A stretch of DNA of 61,584 nt from Hirudo medicinalis (GCA_011800805.1 MPNW01000438.1:40001-101584); one strand, 5' to 3'. Shown: positions 45,498 through 57,842, counted from the first letter of the stretch. Translations and numbers: made by a program. Notes: generated by a model from the sequence alone, not told the origin.

Positions 45498-48400
45498 TCA
45501 CAGCATTCTTCGCACCATGTAATGGAGGATACCCCCGTGTTTAAAGTATAATAGTTCCACTTCAGTGTCAAATCTGCTCAGCACCTCAAACTCTCGACCA
45601 TCATCCAACTGAAAATGTTCAAAATAAAAATACAAATCAATCCCCACATTCACTCAAATAACAACACTCAGCATGCAGCACATGAACAGGTAATTTCATA
45701 ACCTCAACTATTAATTTCTGCCCAGTTTTGATTTCATAGGGCAAGCAGATGGAGAATTTTTCAAGACCTGTCAGGTTGAGTGTTTCAGCATTCTGACCAG
45801 GAAGGAATTGGAGTGGTATGATACCCATTCCCACAAGATTGCTTCTGTGTATTCTCTCATAGCTCTCTGCTAGCACTGCTTTTATGCCCTTTTAGGAGTT
45901 TGATGTTTTTTATGTGCAAGAAAAACATTTAAGAATTGAAATCTTTTAATGTATTAAAGGTCCCCATCAGGGCAAAGCATACAAGAAGACTTGGTCCTTT
46001 GGCAGCCCAATCCCTTGATGATCCACTGCCATACTCTTTTCCAGCTAATATGATCATGGGAGTTGATGAGCTCTTGTATCTCTCTGCTGCATCGAAAATG
46101 TCCATCTGTCACAAATAACAAGAAACAATAACAAGTCATTAACAGTAACAATGACAATAAGCAATACTTATTAACAACAACACAAATAACAATTGAAACT
46201 GTTCTAATAAACTTAGAAACTTAAAATCTTAGAAACGGTATTACCAGCAGTTGATTAAGACTCATAATTTATGAGATAATGATAAGCATTGCATTACAAT
46301 TACATGTCCATCTAAGGTTACAAATGAATTTAAGTGCAAATATAAATTTCAAGTAAATTGTTTGCAAAAGTCTCCACAAAAAAAACAATTAAGAAAAAAC
46401 TAAATTAAAAAAGTCCCACAATTTCATTGGTCGGAATATACAAGGTCTTAGGTCCTTGCAGTTTGATGAGCTTGTTGACAAGTCTGATGTTAGCAAATGT
46501 TCCTCTCGACATGACAGCATCGTTGCCTCTCCTCGAGCCAAAGGAGTTGAATTCTTTAGGGGTCAACCTGGGACAACCAGGGATGCTTTCATTTTCATGT
46601 GCTCAATCATATCAATCAGTCTTTATATTTATATTATTAACTTGACCAAATGAAGTTGTTTCATTCATATTTTAAACATCAATATTCTAAGTGCTCAATG
46701 TCTGAAACCACACTTAACCAAATGCTTTTAAATTGAAGACAAATTATGTAAAAGTGTGACGTTGTACAACAATATGCACCCTCTCCCACTAAGGTATCTT
46801 GCTGCAGGACTATTTCTGGGAATACTGCCAGCAGGTGAAATGTGATCAGTGGTGACTGAATCACCAAGTTTCAGAAGAACTCTTGCCCCAACTACAGAAC
46901 CTCGATTGGGCAACTCCTTGTCCTGGCAATAAAAATGCAAATCATTGAATGTGGTCATTAACTTTAAATTTAAAACAACAGGTAACCAAATGCATGTGCT
47001 GGTTATTATGTGAACAACATTGACAGTACTTAGTGTTGACATTGACAGTATTTAGTGTTGACATTGACAGTATTTAGTGTTGACATTGACAGTATTATTA
47101 ATAGCATTATCAATAGCACTATCATTATTATCATCATTATCATTATCATTATCATTACCATTATCATTATCATTATCATTACCACTATCATTGTTATTAT
47201 TATTATTATTATTTTTATTATTATTAATTACTCTTAAAAATATCAAACCTGTCTCATAATTCTTATTCATTTATATGTTATTGCCATTACCAACCATTAC
47301 CATCATTGCCATCATTACCAACCATATCTTGAAAGAAGGGGGGTGATTTGATGTAAGTGGATGCCTCATCCCATGGATACAAAATACTTTCGGGAGCTTC
47401 GAGACTGTTCCAGTTCTCGCTGCCATTCTAAGAAAAAGTGGAACTTCAGATGGAAATAAAACAATGCAGCAATATTGAATTCCTATTTATTGATCGACTT
47501 TTTGATTCTGGGAATTTTTAAAAACTAACCATTGACAATTTTATCGATAAAATATTTGAACGAAGTAAAACATTATGGAAAATACTTAACTTATGTGAGT
47601 CCTAAATGAGATAACATGACCATAATTAATTTTAATTCAATAATATTTACAATTACACTTTGACTCAGTCACTATTCATTGACTCAACTCGGTTAATTCT
47701 TCTGAAATATTCAAAAAAAGATGAAATTCCCATCACCTGAATCCTCGAATACACCTCCCTGAACATCGCGGGCAAAACAAACTTGTTCTCGGCTTCCTGA
47801 TCATTGATGAGGCAAAATATACAAATTATACAAAGAGGCACAATTTAATTCAAGATATTAAAAAATACAAACAACAACAACAAAATTGATGATAAATATC
47901 AGCACATCCCATTTTACATTCAAGTTCATTGCACTTAGGGATGTCAGTAAAGTCCGCAAATAAAGTGCTTTAAAAAAGCACGAATCATCACGAATCATCA
48001 TCAGAGAGAACTCTTCCTAATCTAAAAAAAAGTCCACAGTTAACTGTCTTCTCAGACATTATGTCATTATTAATAATAAACCACTACAGCAAATATCAGC
48101 ATAATGGTGAAAATTTGCTCTCACACTTTCCATTTCAAATTCAATTAAATGCTCTGCAACACTCAGGTATAATGCTTATTGCATGAGATACACTCAAAAA
48201 TACTTTTTGTGTTGCAATTATGTTGGTTAATGTTGTGGCTGCTTTAGAGATAAATGATGTTTGCTTTGCATGTCAATAATAATTTAGAAATAAATAAATA
48301 ATTATAATTAATATCAGGATAATTCTTCCCAAAAATCAAGAAACAAACAACTGACAGCAATTTCTTCTCTTGAAGGCCAAATGTCGCTCAAGAATACTTG

Positions 48401-51400
48401 GGAGCCGTCATCACGACATCCTTCAAATATTTCAAAAATATTTGACATTTAATTTACAAGTTCAACTTAAAACTTTTGCATTGAAATATCAGAACATGAA
48501 CATCTATTCTCAAATACATGACTGATGAAACCTAATATTAATTTTTCAAGTCATTACAATTTTTATGAAATCTTTAAAGATTATTTAATTATCAGAATTA
48601 TTATTATCAGATTATTTTGATTATCAGAATAAGAAAAAAACCCATAGATGATGATGATGATCTTACCAAGAGGTTCTGTGCTGAAATCTATTAAGACAGT
48701 TCCTGCCAGGGCATAAGCAATTACAAGTAAAGGAGAGGCCAAGTAATTAGCCTTGGTCGAAGGGTGGATGCGACCCTCAAAATTCCTGTTTCCTGAAAGA
48801 ATACCCACTGCCACCAAGTCTCCCTGCAAGTAATAGAACGAACGATAACAAATGGGCAATGACGAATGGACGGTAATGAATGGACGATAACGAACGGATG
48901 ATAACGATCGCCAATCAATGAGATGAACCATCCATAAACATAATCAAACTTAATGCAACAAACCAACCTCCTCAATTGCAGATGATACAACTTCATTCAA
49001 CGGACCGCTGTTTCCGATGCAAGTCATGCAACCAAATCCAACGACCCTAAAGCTATTTATAACTCACTCCTTAACCCAGTGATTTCCAAATGAGAGGGAC
49101 ATCAAGCAGAATTTATGAAATGAAGTTGTAATGAAATATCTAAGACTTTCTCATTCGAGCTCGGTTAAAGCTCGATCGGCATTTCAATCTTGCAAGCAAA
49201 TAAGCAAGTCACCACTTACTCCAATTTTTCCAAGTACTCCAAAACTCCAGCCTCCTTCAAGTAGTATGTTACCACTCCACTTCCTGGCGAGAGACTCGTC
49301 TTAATGTAAGGCTTCACTTTCAAGCCAGAATTGTATGCTTTCTTGGCCAAAATCCCTGACAATGAAATTATCATGAAATAAAAAATGCAATTTATAATTG
49401 TCATAATTAATTGCGTTAATATTTAAATCAAGAATTCCTTGTGATATTACCCACAAGTCAACCAAAATAATTAACATAAAAAATTTTTTATCAAGAAAAA
49501 GTATCGTTGAGAAAAAAACCTGCTCCAAGCATAACGGAAGGATTGCTCGTGTTTGTGCAGCTGGTGATGGCTGCAATGACAACAGAGCCATGTTTGAGCA
49601 CATAATTCTGGCCTTCATAGCAGATAGTTACTGAACTATTCAATTTCTCCCTAGTCAAACCATAGCCCTGAAAACAACACAGTTTATTTTAAATTATCAC
49701 AAATTGATTTTGATGATATGGACTAATTCTAACACATGAACATCCATCTTAAGACAATCAAAGAACTTGTTGTAAATTCCAATATGACATAGAGGACATG
49801 AAAAGTCATTCCAGCACTAGATCAATTTCTCTGATTGTAAGCAATAACACACAGCATCGTTCTAACTAGTAACAATTAACAAAGGACAGAGTCACTAAAG
49901 CTTTATAAGAATTAAAGTTATCAGAACCTTAAACCCACTCGGGGAGGAGAGGCAGCTCAAGAAGTCCTCTTTCATTGAGGTGAGAGAAACTTTGTCATGG
50001 GGTCTCTTTGGACCTGAACAGCATGGTACCACCTGACCCAGATCCAACTCCACAATCTATGTTTGTTGAATATTCTTGCAGTAAACTGAACCACAGAATC
50101 TTAATTATCATCAGTATCAACAGAAGCAGCAGCTGCATCATCATCACCACCACCATCATCTTCATTTTCATCATCCCTACCTCAGAGAAGGCAGGATCTT
50201 GAGATGGATCAGCATAGTCTCTGAACAATTGATTCCTCCTCAGGTACTCTTCAATAATTTGGATCGTCTCTTTTGGTCGACCTTGTGGGAAAGACATGAT
50301 CAGCCAATGCCATTAAATTCATCTTGTTAAAAAATGATGTTACTTAAACTTATTTTGATTATTTTTTCAATGCTACACAAGAATAAGTCTAAATGTAATA
50401 TGTTAATGTAAATATGCTAATTAAATCTAGTAATCCAACTTAAATATTATAATAGATAAATTAATTAATACAATGTGCTAAGACTAACTTTATTCACTAA
50501 ACCGATAATTCAATTTTCATAGTTATAGAAACTCTTGCAAGTGGCTAGGATTTGAACTCCTAACAGATCCGTGCCAAAGCAAAAGTCTTGACAGCTCGGC
50601 TACAGACGCCTTTACGATAGATCAATAATTCTATATCTTACATAATGCTTTAAGAGTGAGCATCGAAAGTACTTGAACCATTTATAAGGGCAAGTGTCAG
50701 AGCAAGCAGGATTGTGAGCATGGCATATTACGGCTGCTACTTTACTATCGTACGCAGCACCACAATCCTTTTTGCTAATTTGCACTCAATATACACTCAA
50801 TCAACCAAACAAAATTATAAAAAATAACTTTTAAAATAAAAGATAAACATAAATATTTGCAATTACCTGTTTGCTCGAGGTACTTTAACCCTGCATCATC
50901 GATGGGGAAAAAACCAACAGTAGCACCATATTCAGGACACATATTGGAGATGGTGGCTCGGTCAGCAATGCTTAACTCAGAAATCCCAGGTCCAAAAAAT
51001 TCTACAAATTTTCCTACAACTCCAACTGACCTCAAATGCTGGAGAAAAACAATTCAACATTGAGAGTTTTTTTTTAATTGTTTCACTCCATTCACCTTCG
51101 TTATTGTGAGGACCAAATCCGTGGAGGTCGACAGAGAATTGAGTCTGCCAACAATTTTGTAGCCAACAACAGGAGGCAGAACCATACTGATGCTCTGACC
51201 CAGCATGACTGCCTCAGCTTCAATTCCTCCAACCCCTAATTAATTAATATTATTATTATTATCATCATCATTACCATTACCATCATCATCATCATCATCA
51301 TCCCCATCATCATCATTATTATTATATTAACTATTCAATAAATTTTTTCGATTTCTAAATTAATTCAAGAAAGCAAAAGTTTAATAGTGAGCAGTATTAA

Positions 51401-54400
51401 TATTATGACATTATAGATTCACTTTGAATTGCAAAATTAAATTAAACAAGGAGGGCAAAACAGAATATTTTAACGGAATTATTTTTTATAATTTAATATT
51501 TTATATTAAATATAATCATAATTGTAAAAAATCTGTGGCAGTTAATAAACAAAATTATCAAATGCTTACCCCACCCAACCACTCCAAGACCATTAATCAT
51601 GGTAGTGTGAGAGTCTGTGCCGACAAGACTGTCTGGATACAAGAGGTTGTCGTCACCAATGAAGACCACTCGCGCCAGGTACTCGAGATTCACCTGGTGA
51701 ATTATGCCGGAACCGGGCGGAACGATCAGCATGTTGCTAAAGGCCTTCGCTCCCCACTGTTTAAGGTATTAAGCTCATTTCAATATGAAGTCACAAATTA
51801 CCAATTACAATTTTTAATGAATAATTGATAATAATTTTGGTGCGACTATTTTTCCGAAAGAAAATATTTAATGAACATCGTGGAAATCATTCTCTTGTTC
51901 GTCTTAAGCTTTGTTGCAATGCTGTAGAAAAAAGCCGATCGGCCCCCTCAAAATATGTGTTTCTATCTCATTTGCAATAACTTCTGCACTCAAGTTTAAG
52001 GTTAATGAAATCTTAAATGCAAATCGTTCGAAACCAACCTTGAGGAAAGTAAACCTTTCCTTGTTGCGTTGAAATTCAAGCTTTTGATTCTGCTGCAGAG
52101 ATGTTGCACTGGGGGTTTGAAATCATCTTGGATGACTTTAGAAATGATAACTTGTAAATTTAAAATATATCGGCGTGCAGGTTGGCCGAATGGGTTGCAT
52201 TCCTGCATGCGCTCATAATAGCAACAGTCGTAATGTGTCGTGTTTGCAACCCAGTCTGCACCGCCAGGGAGTGCCCTCGGATAGGGGCGCTGTATAAATG
52301 GTAGATCGATTAAAAAGTGCCTTCACATCCCATTCGGATACAAAAGGCACTCAAAATATCGGCTAAATACAAATACAAAATAATTGGTATGATCACTTCT
52401 GTGATGACAGAACTGTTTGTCTATTAAAACTTATTAATCAATACTGATTAATAATAATCTGCAATAATCTGCTGACAGCGATTACCAAATGATGTGCAAT
52501 GTTTTTAAGGATGTTCCGAAATTCAATTTATTAAATGAGTGATAAACAACCACCGCAACAACCTTCTAAGTATTGCAGGCTCGTATAATATAACTGTTTA
52601 AGTTGGTGATGGACAAGTTTTGTGGAGACAAGAAGTTGAATCAATAATTTTGACATTTTATTTTTTGTCAATTTAGTTTGCAACAATAGTTTGCTTTTTT
52701 AAGGTGGCATTTGGTTTGGTGAGAGATCTTGCCCAATCTTAAATAATAATATGATGATATTAGTAACTTTGCAATGAAAGTATAAGCAAACAATGTTTAG
52801 TTCACTTAAAAGTGTTAAAACTTACAATTAAAAAATGCGTGAAACTAAACAAACTTTTCACCAAAATTTCCGATCACATCCAACACATCTGAATTAAAGT
52901 GAAACCACATTGGTAAGCCTCTTCCCACAGACCCTGTTTTATACAGTTTAAAGCAAAGACATGAGAACTGTTTACCTTTTGGAAACATCCACTTCAACTG
53001 AATGATCTATGACAAGATCTGCAGGACATGTTGGGTTGATTTTCTGAGGGTCTCCACCAAGCCTCTTTACAGCATCCCTCATGGCTGCAAAGTCGACCAC
53101 AGCAGGAACTCCCCTAGAACATGACTTTCGATTATTTTGGCTACATTGGCATTTAATCATCACAGGCATTACAAAGTTTTCGAAATATTTTGAATCTGCA
53201 AAGGTAATATATTTTTTAGTGCAGACTACCTCAAAATATTTTACAAATTTATTTCAAATTTACGAGTTAATTTATTTGTTATATTTTGGTTTGCTATCAA
53301 TACCTACAGACTAAAATAAATTCAATAGATGCTGAACCTTGATATTAACAATGTTCTGTAAAAATGCATAAAATATTTCTTAGAGCAATGATGATTACTC
53401 ATGCACTCGCAATGCTTAAATAAATTTTTAACTTTTCCTACGTGAAATCTTGAAGAATAACTCTTGCGGGCTTGAAAGGTACTTCAACATTTTGATTCTC
53501 CATCTTGTTCCAGTTGAGAATGTTGAAGACATCTTCTTTCTTCGTTTCAAAGTCATCACAATTTCTAACAGCAGATTCCAGCAAAATTCTTATGGAAAAT
53601 GGAAGGCGCTCTGTTATCACCATAAAAATACTATTTTTTATTATGAAGTCAAGTTATGTTACACTCCTATTTTTAATGTTAAATTAATAAAATTATTAAC
53701 CATAGCTAGAGCCTTCCAATTTTGTTAGGTTGTAATAGTAAAACTCCTTTCCATTCCACTGAAGAGTTTCAACAAGGCTAGCAAATGGATGAATTGCTAA
53801 AAACCACAAAATACAGTAAAACCTCTTTATAAAGAACATCTCTTTAACGAAATATTCATTACAATGAAACTGCTTTATGGCCAAATCTCAATACTTTGTG
53901 TGTTCAAAATATTCTCATCAATGAATTTTCTCAATAACAAATCAATGAAAAGCACTTTGGTCCCCACATATTTTAATCCCTCTATATAACAAAAATGCAT
54001 GTTTTTTTGGTTTTTAAATTATTAAAATGTTGTAAAACTTTAAATTTTTATCTTATAAAACAATTTTTATAAGCTTTTGTATTTTGTGTTTTTTTATTAA
54101 AAACTTGCCATTACCAAAATAATTACAAAAATAAACATTTTAAGAGATGTAGTAGAAATTGAAAAAATCAGTGTTGATGGTCTGAACAAGGGCGACATCG
54201 CCAAAAAGTATCAAATTAAGCCATCCACACTTTCTAGCATCATTGAAACTAAAGAAAATATTATGAAGGCTGCAGAAAGTGACACTAAACTCAAGTTTAA
54301 ACTCATCCGAAAACTGAAGTACGAAAGCATAGAAAAGTCTGTTTAGATCTATCTTTTGGATCCGTGAGGAAAGAATAATCAAGTAAATATGCTCATCTGG

Positions 54401-54774
54401 GAATATGCTCATAGCAAAAGCCAAAACACTTGCCCTTCAGATGGGATTCAAAGATTTTTAACACTTGAATGCCAATCAGAAAGCATTAGATATTAGAAAT
54501 TCTCTATGAGTTCAAATGGATTTCTTTAAAAAAAAATCTCTTTGACTATTCTTATTCTTATTTATTACTCACGTTTAATGTTGCATAAGGCGTTTTATGA
54601 AAATTTATTGAACACATCCTGTTTTTTAAAGATACGTTTTGATTAAGAACGAGTATTATATTTAATAATTAAAGTACCTACAAGGCCATTCCTGCAAGCT
54701 AAAATAACATATTTACATTTTCTAAGTTATGCTATCTAGCAACCCAGAAAGATGTAAAGACACTCACCAGACAT
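45498..54774 (-). CDS. ACO1: Cytosolic aconitase / iron regulatory protein 1
   Basis: With a 4Fe-4S cluster it isomerises citrate to isocitrate in the cytosol; without it the vertebrate protein binds iron-responsive elements in mRNA. Twenty-two exons in transcript order: 54768-54774, 53701-53796, 53442-53610, 52976-53113, 52039-52108, 51570-51756, 51096-51235, 50867-51038, 50181-50281, 49928-50056, 49520-49667, 49220-49355, 48968-49046, 48667-48823, 48356-48420, 47737-47796, 47323-47427, 46780-46922, 46420-46567, 45983-46105, 45703-45888, 45498-45608. They sum to 889 codons plus stop, the same length as human IRP1. Cluster ligands are present ([21 protein letters not shown]), as are [25 protein letters not shown], and the Arg positions used for substrate or RNA ([25 protein letters not shown]). 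The first coding exon is 7 nt (Met-Ser plus one base). No mitochondrial presequence, which supports the cytosolic form. Confidence 0.97.
47019..47225. repeat. 22-bp minisatellite (3.5 copies) running into (ATC/ATT)n
   Basis: Unit ATTGACAGTATTTAGTGTTGAC at 47019-47040, 47041-47062, 47063-47084 and a partial at 47085-47096, followed by ATC/ATT triplets and CATTAT hexamers to about 47225. Lies in an ACO1 intron. Confidence 0.93.
50524..50610 (-). repeat. tRNA-like (SINE-type) element, copy B (in an ACO1 intron)
   Basis: On the minus strand: TCTGTAGCCGAGCTGTCAAG (A-box region), then GAGTTCAAATCCTAGCCACT (good B box) and CAAGAGTTTCTATAA. It matches the head and tail of the element at 2471-2560. 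Spacing between boxes fits a class II (Ser/Leu-like) tRNA, but the arms do not fold as a clean tRNA, so it is taken as a tRNA-derived element. Confidence 0.6.
51245..51335. repeat. (ATT)n/(ATC)n microsatellite
   Basis: ATT then ATC triplets, imperfect, starting about 10 bp beyond the acceptor of the ACO1 exon at 51096-51235, on the intron side. Confidence 0.85.
52171..52300 (-). repeat. Dispersed repeat, copy B (in an ACO1 intron)
   Basis: Reverse-strand homologue of 15668-15780, sharing GCAGGAATGCAACCC and TTCGGCCAACCTGCA. It also extends to a GCGCCC...GGGCACTC flank that matches the left side of copy A less well. Lies between ACO1 exons 4 and 5, in the transcribed sense of ACO1. Confidence 0.75.
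53814..54510 (+). mobile_element. pogo/Tigger-type transposon fragment in ACO1 intron 1
   Basis: The left end reads TA then CAGTAAAACCTCTTTATAA, resembling Tigger/pogo terminal repeats. From about 54139 the plus strand encodes a CENP-B-type helix-turn-helix ([19 protein letters not shown]), then after several stops and frame shifts a second DNA-binding block ([13 protein letters not shown]). No DDE domain and no matching right terminus are visible, so this is a 5' fragment, long inactive. Confidence 0.7.
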
Positions 54775-55328
54775 TGCTTGTTAACGAATCCTAACCGAAT
54801 GACTACTTCAGGCCGGGAATCCCAGAAGTTGATAAGACACGAAACTGGCAAAAGTGGTCGGGTGACGTAAAACAAAGGTGAATTCCATACGAAATTTAAC
54901 CTAACTTGATGCATATGTAGAAAAAAATAGCTTTGAAGATAATATTTAGTCTTTAAAGTTTCAGAACGATTAAAATATGACTGTGGTTAGTTTGTGAATT
55001 CGGAGTTTCATTGAAGAGTTGGATATTAAAAAAGAGACTTTTACCTCCTTTGTTTTTCACCATTGTTATGGATATTGAATTATTGTAAATTATGCAATGA
55101 AATTTGTTTGTCATTACATAATATATCAATCATTTTACAAAACGATATGGCATAAATTGCATCTAAGAAAATCCAATAATAATGAGACTGTCTTAAAACG
55201 AAGGACACGATTTTGTAGCAAGAACTAAAGGTCGTAAATTCGTCAATCCAAAGCATCGTCCTCTATCTCTATGACATGCGGAGTCTATAACATCGTCCTC
55301 TACCTCTACAACAAGGCTCCGCTCTGAG
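54775..55328. other. ACO1 upstream region
   Basis: Probable promoter and 5' UTR of ACO1 near 54775-54900, then AT-rich unique DNA. Near 55255-55325 a block of about 37 bp starting CATCGTCCTCTA occurs twice, imperfectly. No gene recognised. Confidence 0.45.
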
Positions 55329-55442
55329 TGTAACGTTTATTGTCAAACGTCAAAAATCATAACAAGGCCAAGCTCTAATTCAATGTGGAGTAAAACGACG
55401 CGCGGGTGTGACACTGTAAAGATATACATAAATATCATCACA
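55329..55442 (-). repeat. 3' LTR of the Ty3/gypsy-like element
   Basis: About 114 bp, matching 57736-57842 with scattered differences (for example CAATGTGGAG versus CAATATTGCA). Terminal TG...CA is present in this copy. Confidence 0.8.
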
Positions 55443-55558
55443 TTCTCCTTTCCANAAAAATCATAACAAGGCCAAGCTCTAATTCAATGTGGAGTAAAAC
55501 GACGCGCGGGTGTGACACTGTAAAGATATACATAAATATCATCACATTCTCCTTTCCA
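55352..55558. repeat. Perfect 103-bp tandem duplication around an assembly N
   Basis: 55352-55454 and 55456-55558 read identically, separated only by the N at 55455. The duplicated part covers most of the 3' LTR and the purine tract. Most simply two contig ends overlapping by 103 bp that were joined without merging. Confidence 0.9.
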
Positions 55559-55686
55559 AATCAGTCTCTATATCGAGCAGGAATCTTGATTATCCGTCAA
55601 GATCTTGTGACGACGGATGGTAGAGAACTTGGTGGAAGGATTGTCGGTTCTGGCACTTCTGCATGCTGCGCTTGTGCCTGAGCTGG

Positions 55687-56405
55687 TTATTCTATAGCCT
55701 GCTCGGTAACAGACAGGGGAGGTTCTTTAGAGAAGGGTACATGTTTCGATGTGCGTCTTCTTGTTCCACCCTGAAATCTTACTTCATAAGATCTGTAGGG
55801 CAAAACTTTGCTGATGGAGCCTTTCTGCCAATCACTCCGGTCATCTGGCTTGAAACGTACAGTCTGCTCGACATTCAATGAGGGTCTTTCCTTGGCAGAC
55901 ATGTCGTAAAGTGCCGCTTGTTTCAACTTGACAGCCTTCATAGTTTCCCGTATTCTTGTACTATTTGGAGTCTGCAGGAGGCTGTCTGAAATTGGCATCA
56001 ATGTGAGGGTGCGTCAACTAAACACTACCTGAGCCGAGAGAGTTGTGTGGCTTCTGATAGTGTGTTCCTCAAATCCAGTAATGCAAGGAACGAATCTTCT
56101 ATAGCTTTACTCATCATGTGTGGTGAGAAATCTCCAATATCTTCATGAAATACTTAAAATCCTTCGAAACAAAAGGCGGGCCATTGTCTGAGAATACTAT
56201 TTCTGGTCTTCCATGGCGCGCAAATTGACCTTTCAAACAACGTATCACATCAGAAGCAGTTTTGCTGAGAAGTCGATCCACTTCGAAGTAGCTACTTGCA
56301 GTCTGCCACCATGAGGTGGTTATGTTTTCGGAACGTGAAGATGTCGACTCCTACCTTCTGCCAAGGTCGTTCTGGAATTTCATGTAATAGCAATGGTTCC
56401 TTTTG
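55687..56405 (-). pseudogene. Integrase fragment and C-terminal extension of the LTR element
   Basis: Minus-strand peptide blocks resemble a retroelement integrase core: a VGVDIF block near 56360, and HGRPEIVFSDNGPAFVS near 56170-56225 with the second acidic residue in SDNGP. They lie in different frames and are interrupted by stops. 55687-56001 is an open 104-residue piece (with VRFKPDDRSDWQKG) corresponding to the region after the integrase core. The N-terminal zinc-binding part is missing. Confidence 0.7.
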
Positions 56406-56429
56406 GTTGGATGTTTATTGGCGCTCCAG

Positions 56430-56900
56430 TTATTGGAGATCATTCTTGACACTAGTCTGAACAACTATTGGCATCCTTCTTAAAGGCATTTTAACTGGGG
56501 GAACCTTTGGATCAACTTTAAAACTAATCTTTCCAGGGAGCTTGCCGTAACCTTCAAACACATCTGCAAACTTGTCTGTCCAATTGCTGTCATTCTTCTC
56601 GGTTCTTAGCGAACAGATGGCATCTGTATTGACTCGGAGCAAATAAATTCTTTATACGTTTCAACACCCAGCAAAGGTTGCTTGTGAGTGCTTGTGACTT
56701 AAAACTCGACGCATCCTTTCTGTCTTGTTCGAGGGTTGATGACTGGAAGGGTGACAATGCCACGAACTTTTAGTTCTATGCCATCGAACATATGTAATGC
56801 AATCTTGGCGGGTTGAACGGGAACGTTGAAGGGCTAGAGGGTAACCTGTTGATAGTCGCTCCGCTACCCAGCATAAATTGTACTTCCTCTCCAGCTATCT
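56430..56900 (-). pseudogene. Protease region and pre-RT linker of the LTR element
   Basis: Near 56860-56880 the minus strand gives VQFMLGSGATIN, where retropepsins normally have D-S-G-A; the catalytic Asp codon is changed to Gly. 56430-56642 is open and contains VDPKVPPVKMPLRRMPIVV, the segment that normally precedes reverse transcriptase. Reading frames between them are broken. Confidence 0.65.
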
Positions 56901-56951
56901 AGCAGCTTGGACAACCATCTGCAAGATTGTCGTGATTTTGTTGCCAGTTGG

Positions 56952-57722
56952 TCATCGAGTTCTATATGATGGACTGGCTTGCTTCGGCACACTGCTGCAA
57001 AATGGTTTGACTTTCCACAGCTTCGAAGCCGATCGGCAAGTCTTTCCGAAAGCGGGACATGCTTTCCGATCTGCTTGTTGTCTTCCGCAATACCGGCAGG
57101 TTTTCGTCTGTGCAGCTGTTCTGACTGGTGATCTTCTGGCAGTAGATGTTGATTTCTGCTTGATCAAGTGCACATCTTCAATGTCTGAGATTACTCGAGA
57201 TTGAGATATTGCTGACTCGGCTGCGGAGATGTCGATTGGTGTCTTGAGGTCGAGCTTTCGAGTTTGAACTAATCGTCGTCGGGTGCCGTCGTCGGCGATT
57301 CCGGTGACAATTTGATCACGGACGGCTGAGGCCTGGAAATTTCCATACTCACATGTCTTGACGTGTTTCCTGAGTGCTGTCAGAAAAGACTCAAAAGGTT
57401 CGGCTGGTTCTCGTTTCTTCTGATGGAATATAAAGCGTTCGTACACTTCGTTGATTTCTCCAACAAAGTGGCTTTCCAAAGTAGCCATGACTTTCGAGAT
57501 GTCATGAGAGTCTTCTTCACCTGGGAGATCAAACGAAACAAAGATGTTGAGTGCCTCGAATCCTATACAGGCGAAAAAAACTGCCACTTGTCGCTTCTGA
57601 GATTCATCGTGAAGTTTCGCAGCGATAGCATAATTCAAGTACTGCCGCTTGAATCTTTGCCATTCGAGTGCGGAATCTCCTGTTACTCTCATCGATGTGG
57701 GAACTGGAATCGAAGTGGCCAT
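56952..57722 (-). pseudogene. gag-like frame of the LTR element
   Basis: Open reading frame whose likely start is the Met at 57720-57722, just inside the 5' LTR; an upstream in-frame Met at 57755 would lie within LTR sequence. It begins MATSIPVPTSMRV and contains ALEWQRFKRQYLNYAIA, a capsid block of gypsy-like elements. A zinc-knuckle start (CRYCGRQQADRKACPAFGKT) is visible, but the second half has lost its Cys/His ligands and the frame ends in unrelated residues. Confidence 0.75.
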
Positions 57723-57735
57723 CCTCTGACTCCAC

Positions 57736-57842
57736 GTAACGTTTATTATTGTCAAATGTCAAAAGACATAACAAGGCCAAGCTCTAATTCAATATTGCAT
57801 AAAACGACGTGAGAGTGCGACACTATAAAGATATACATAAAT
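57736..57842 (-). repeat. 5' LTR of the Ty3/gypsy-like element
   Basis: Homologue of 55329-55442. The gag-proximal end has CG instead of the expected CA and is followed by TGGAGTCAGAGGATGG, a candidate primer-binding site. Confidence 0.75.

Larger units (their letters stand above)
55329..57842 (-). mobile_element. Internally deleted Ty3/gypsy-like LTR retrotransposon
   Basis: The element lies on the minus strand. The 5' LTR spans about 57736-57842 and the 3' LTR 55329-55442 (partly repeated at 55456-55546, see findings). The LTR is short, about 114 bp, beginning TGTGATGATATTTATG and ending CGTTACA. A purine tract (GGAAAGGAGAA, complement of 55443-55453 and 55547-55557) adjoins the 3' LTR, and a TGG-starting primer-binding-like site adjoins the 5' LTR. 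Inside are gag (56952-57722), a broken protease region, an integrase fragment and its C-terminal extension. Reverse transcriptase and RNase H are missing: the segment before RT ends near 56430 and integrase-type sequence follows directly. Many stops; inactive. Confidence 0.85.

Noticed and set aside
50524..50610. Functional tRNA-Ser/Leu gene
   Set aside because: A and B boxes are recognisable, but the acceptor and anticodon arms do not pair and a related copy shares a non-tRNA tail.
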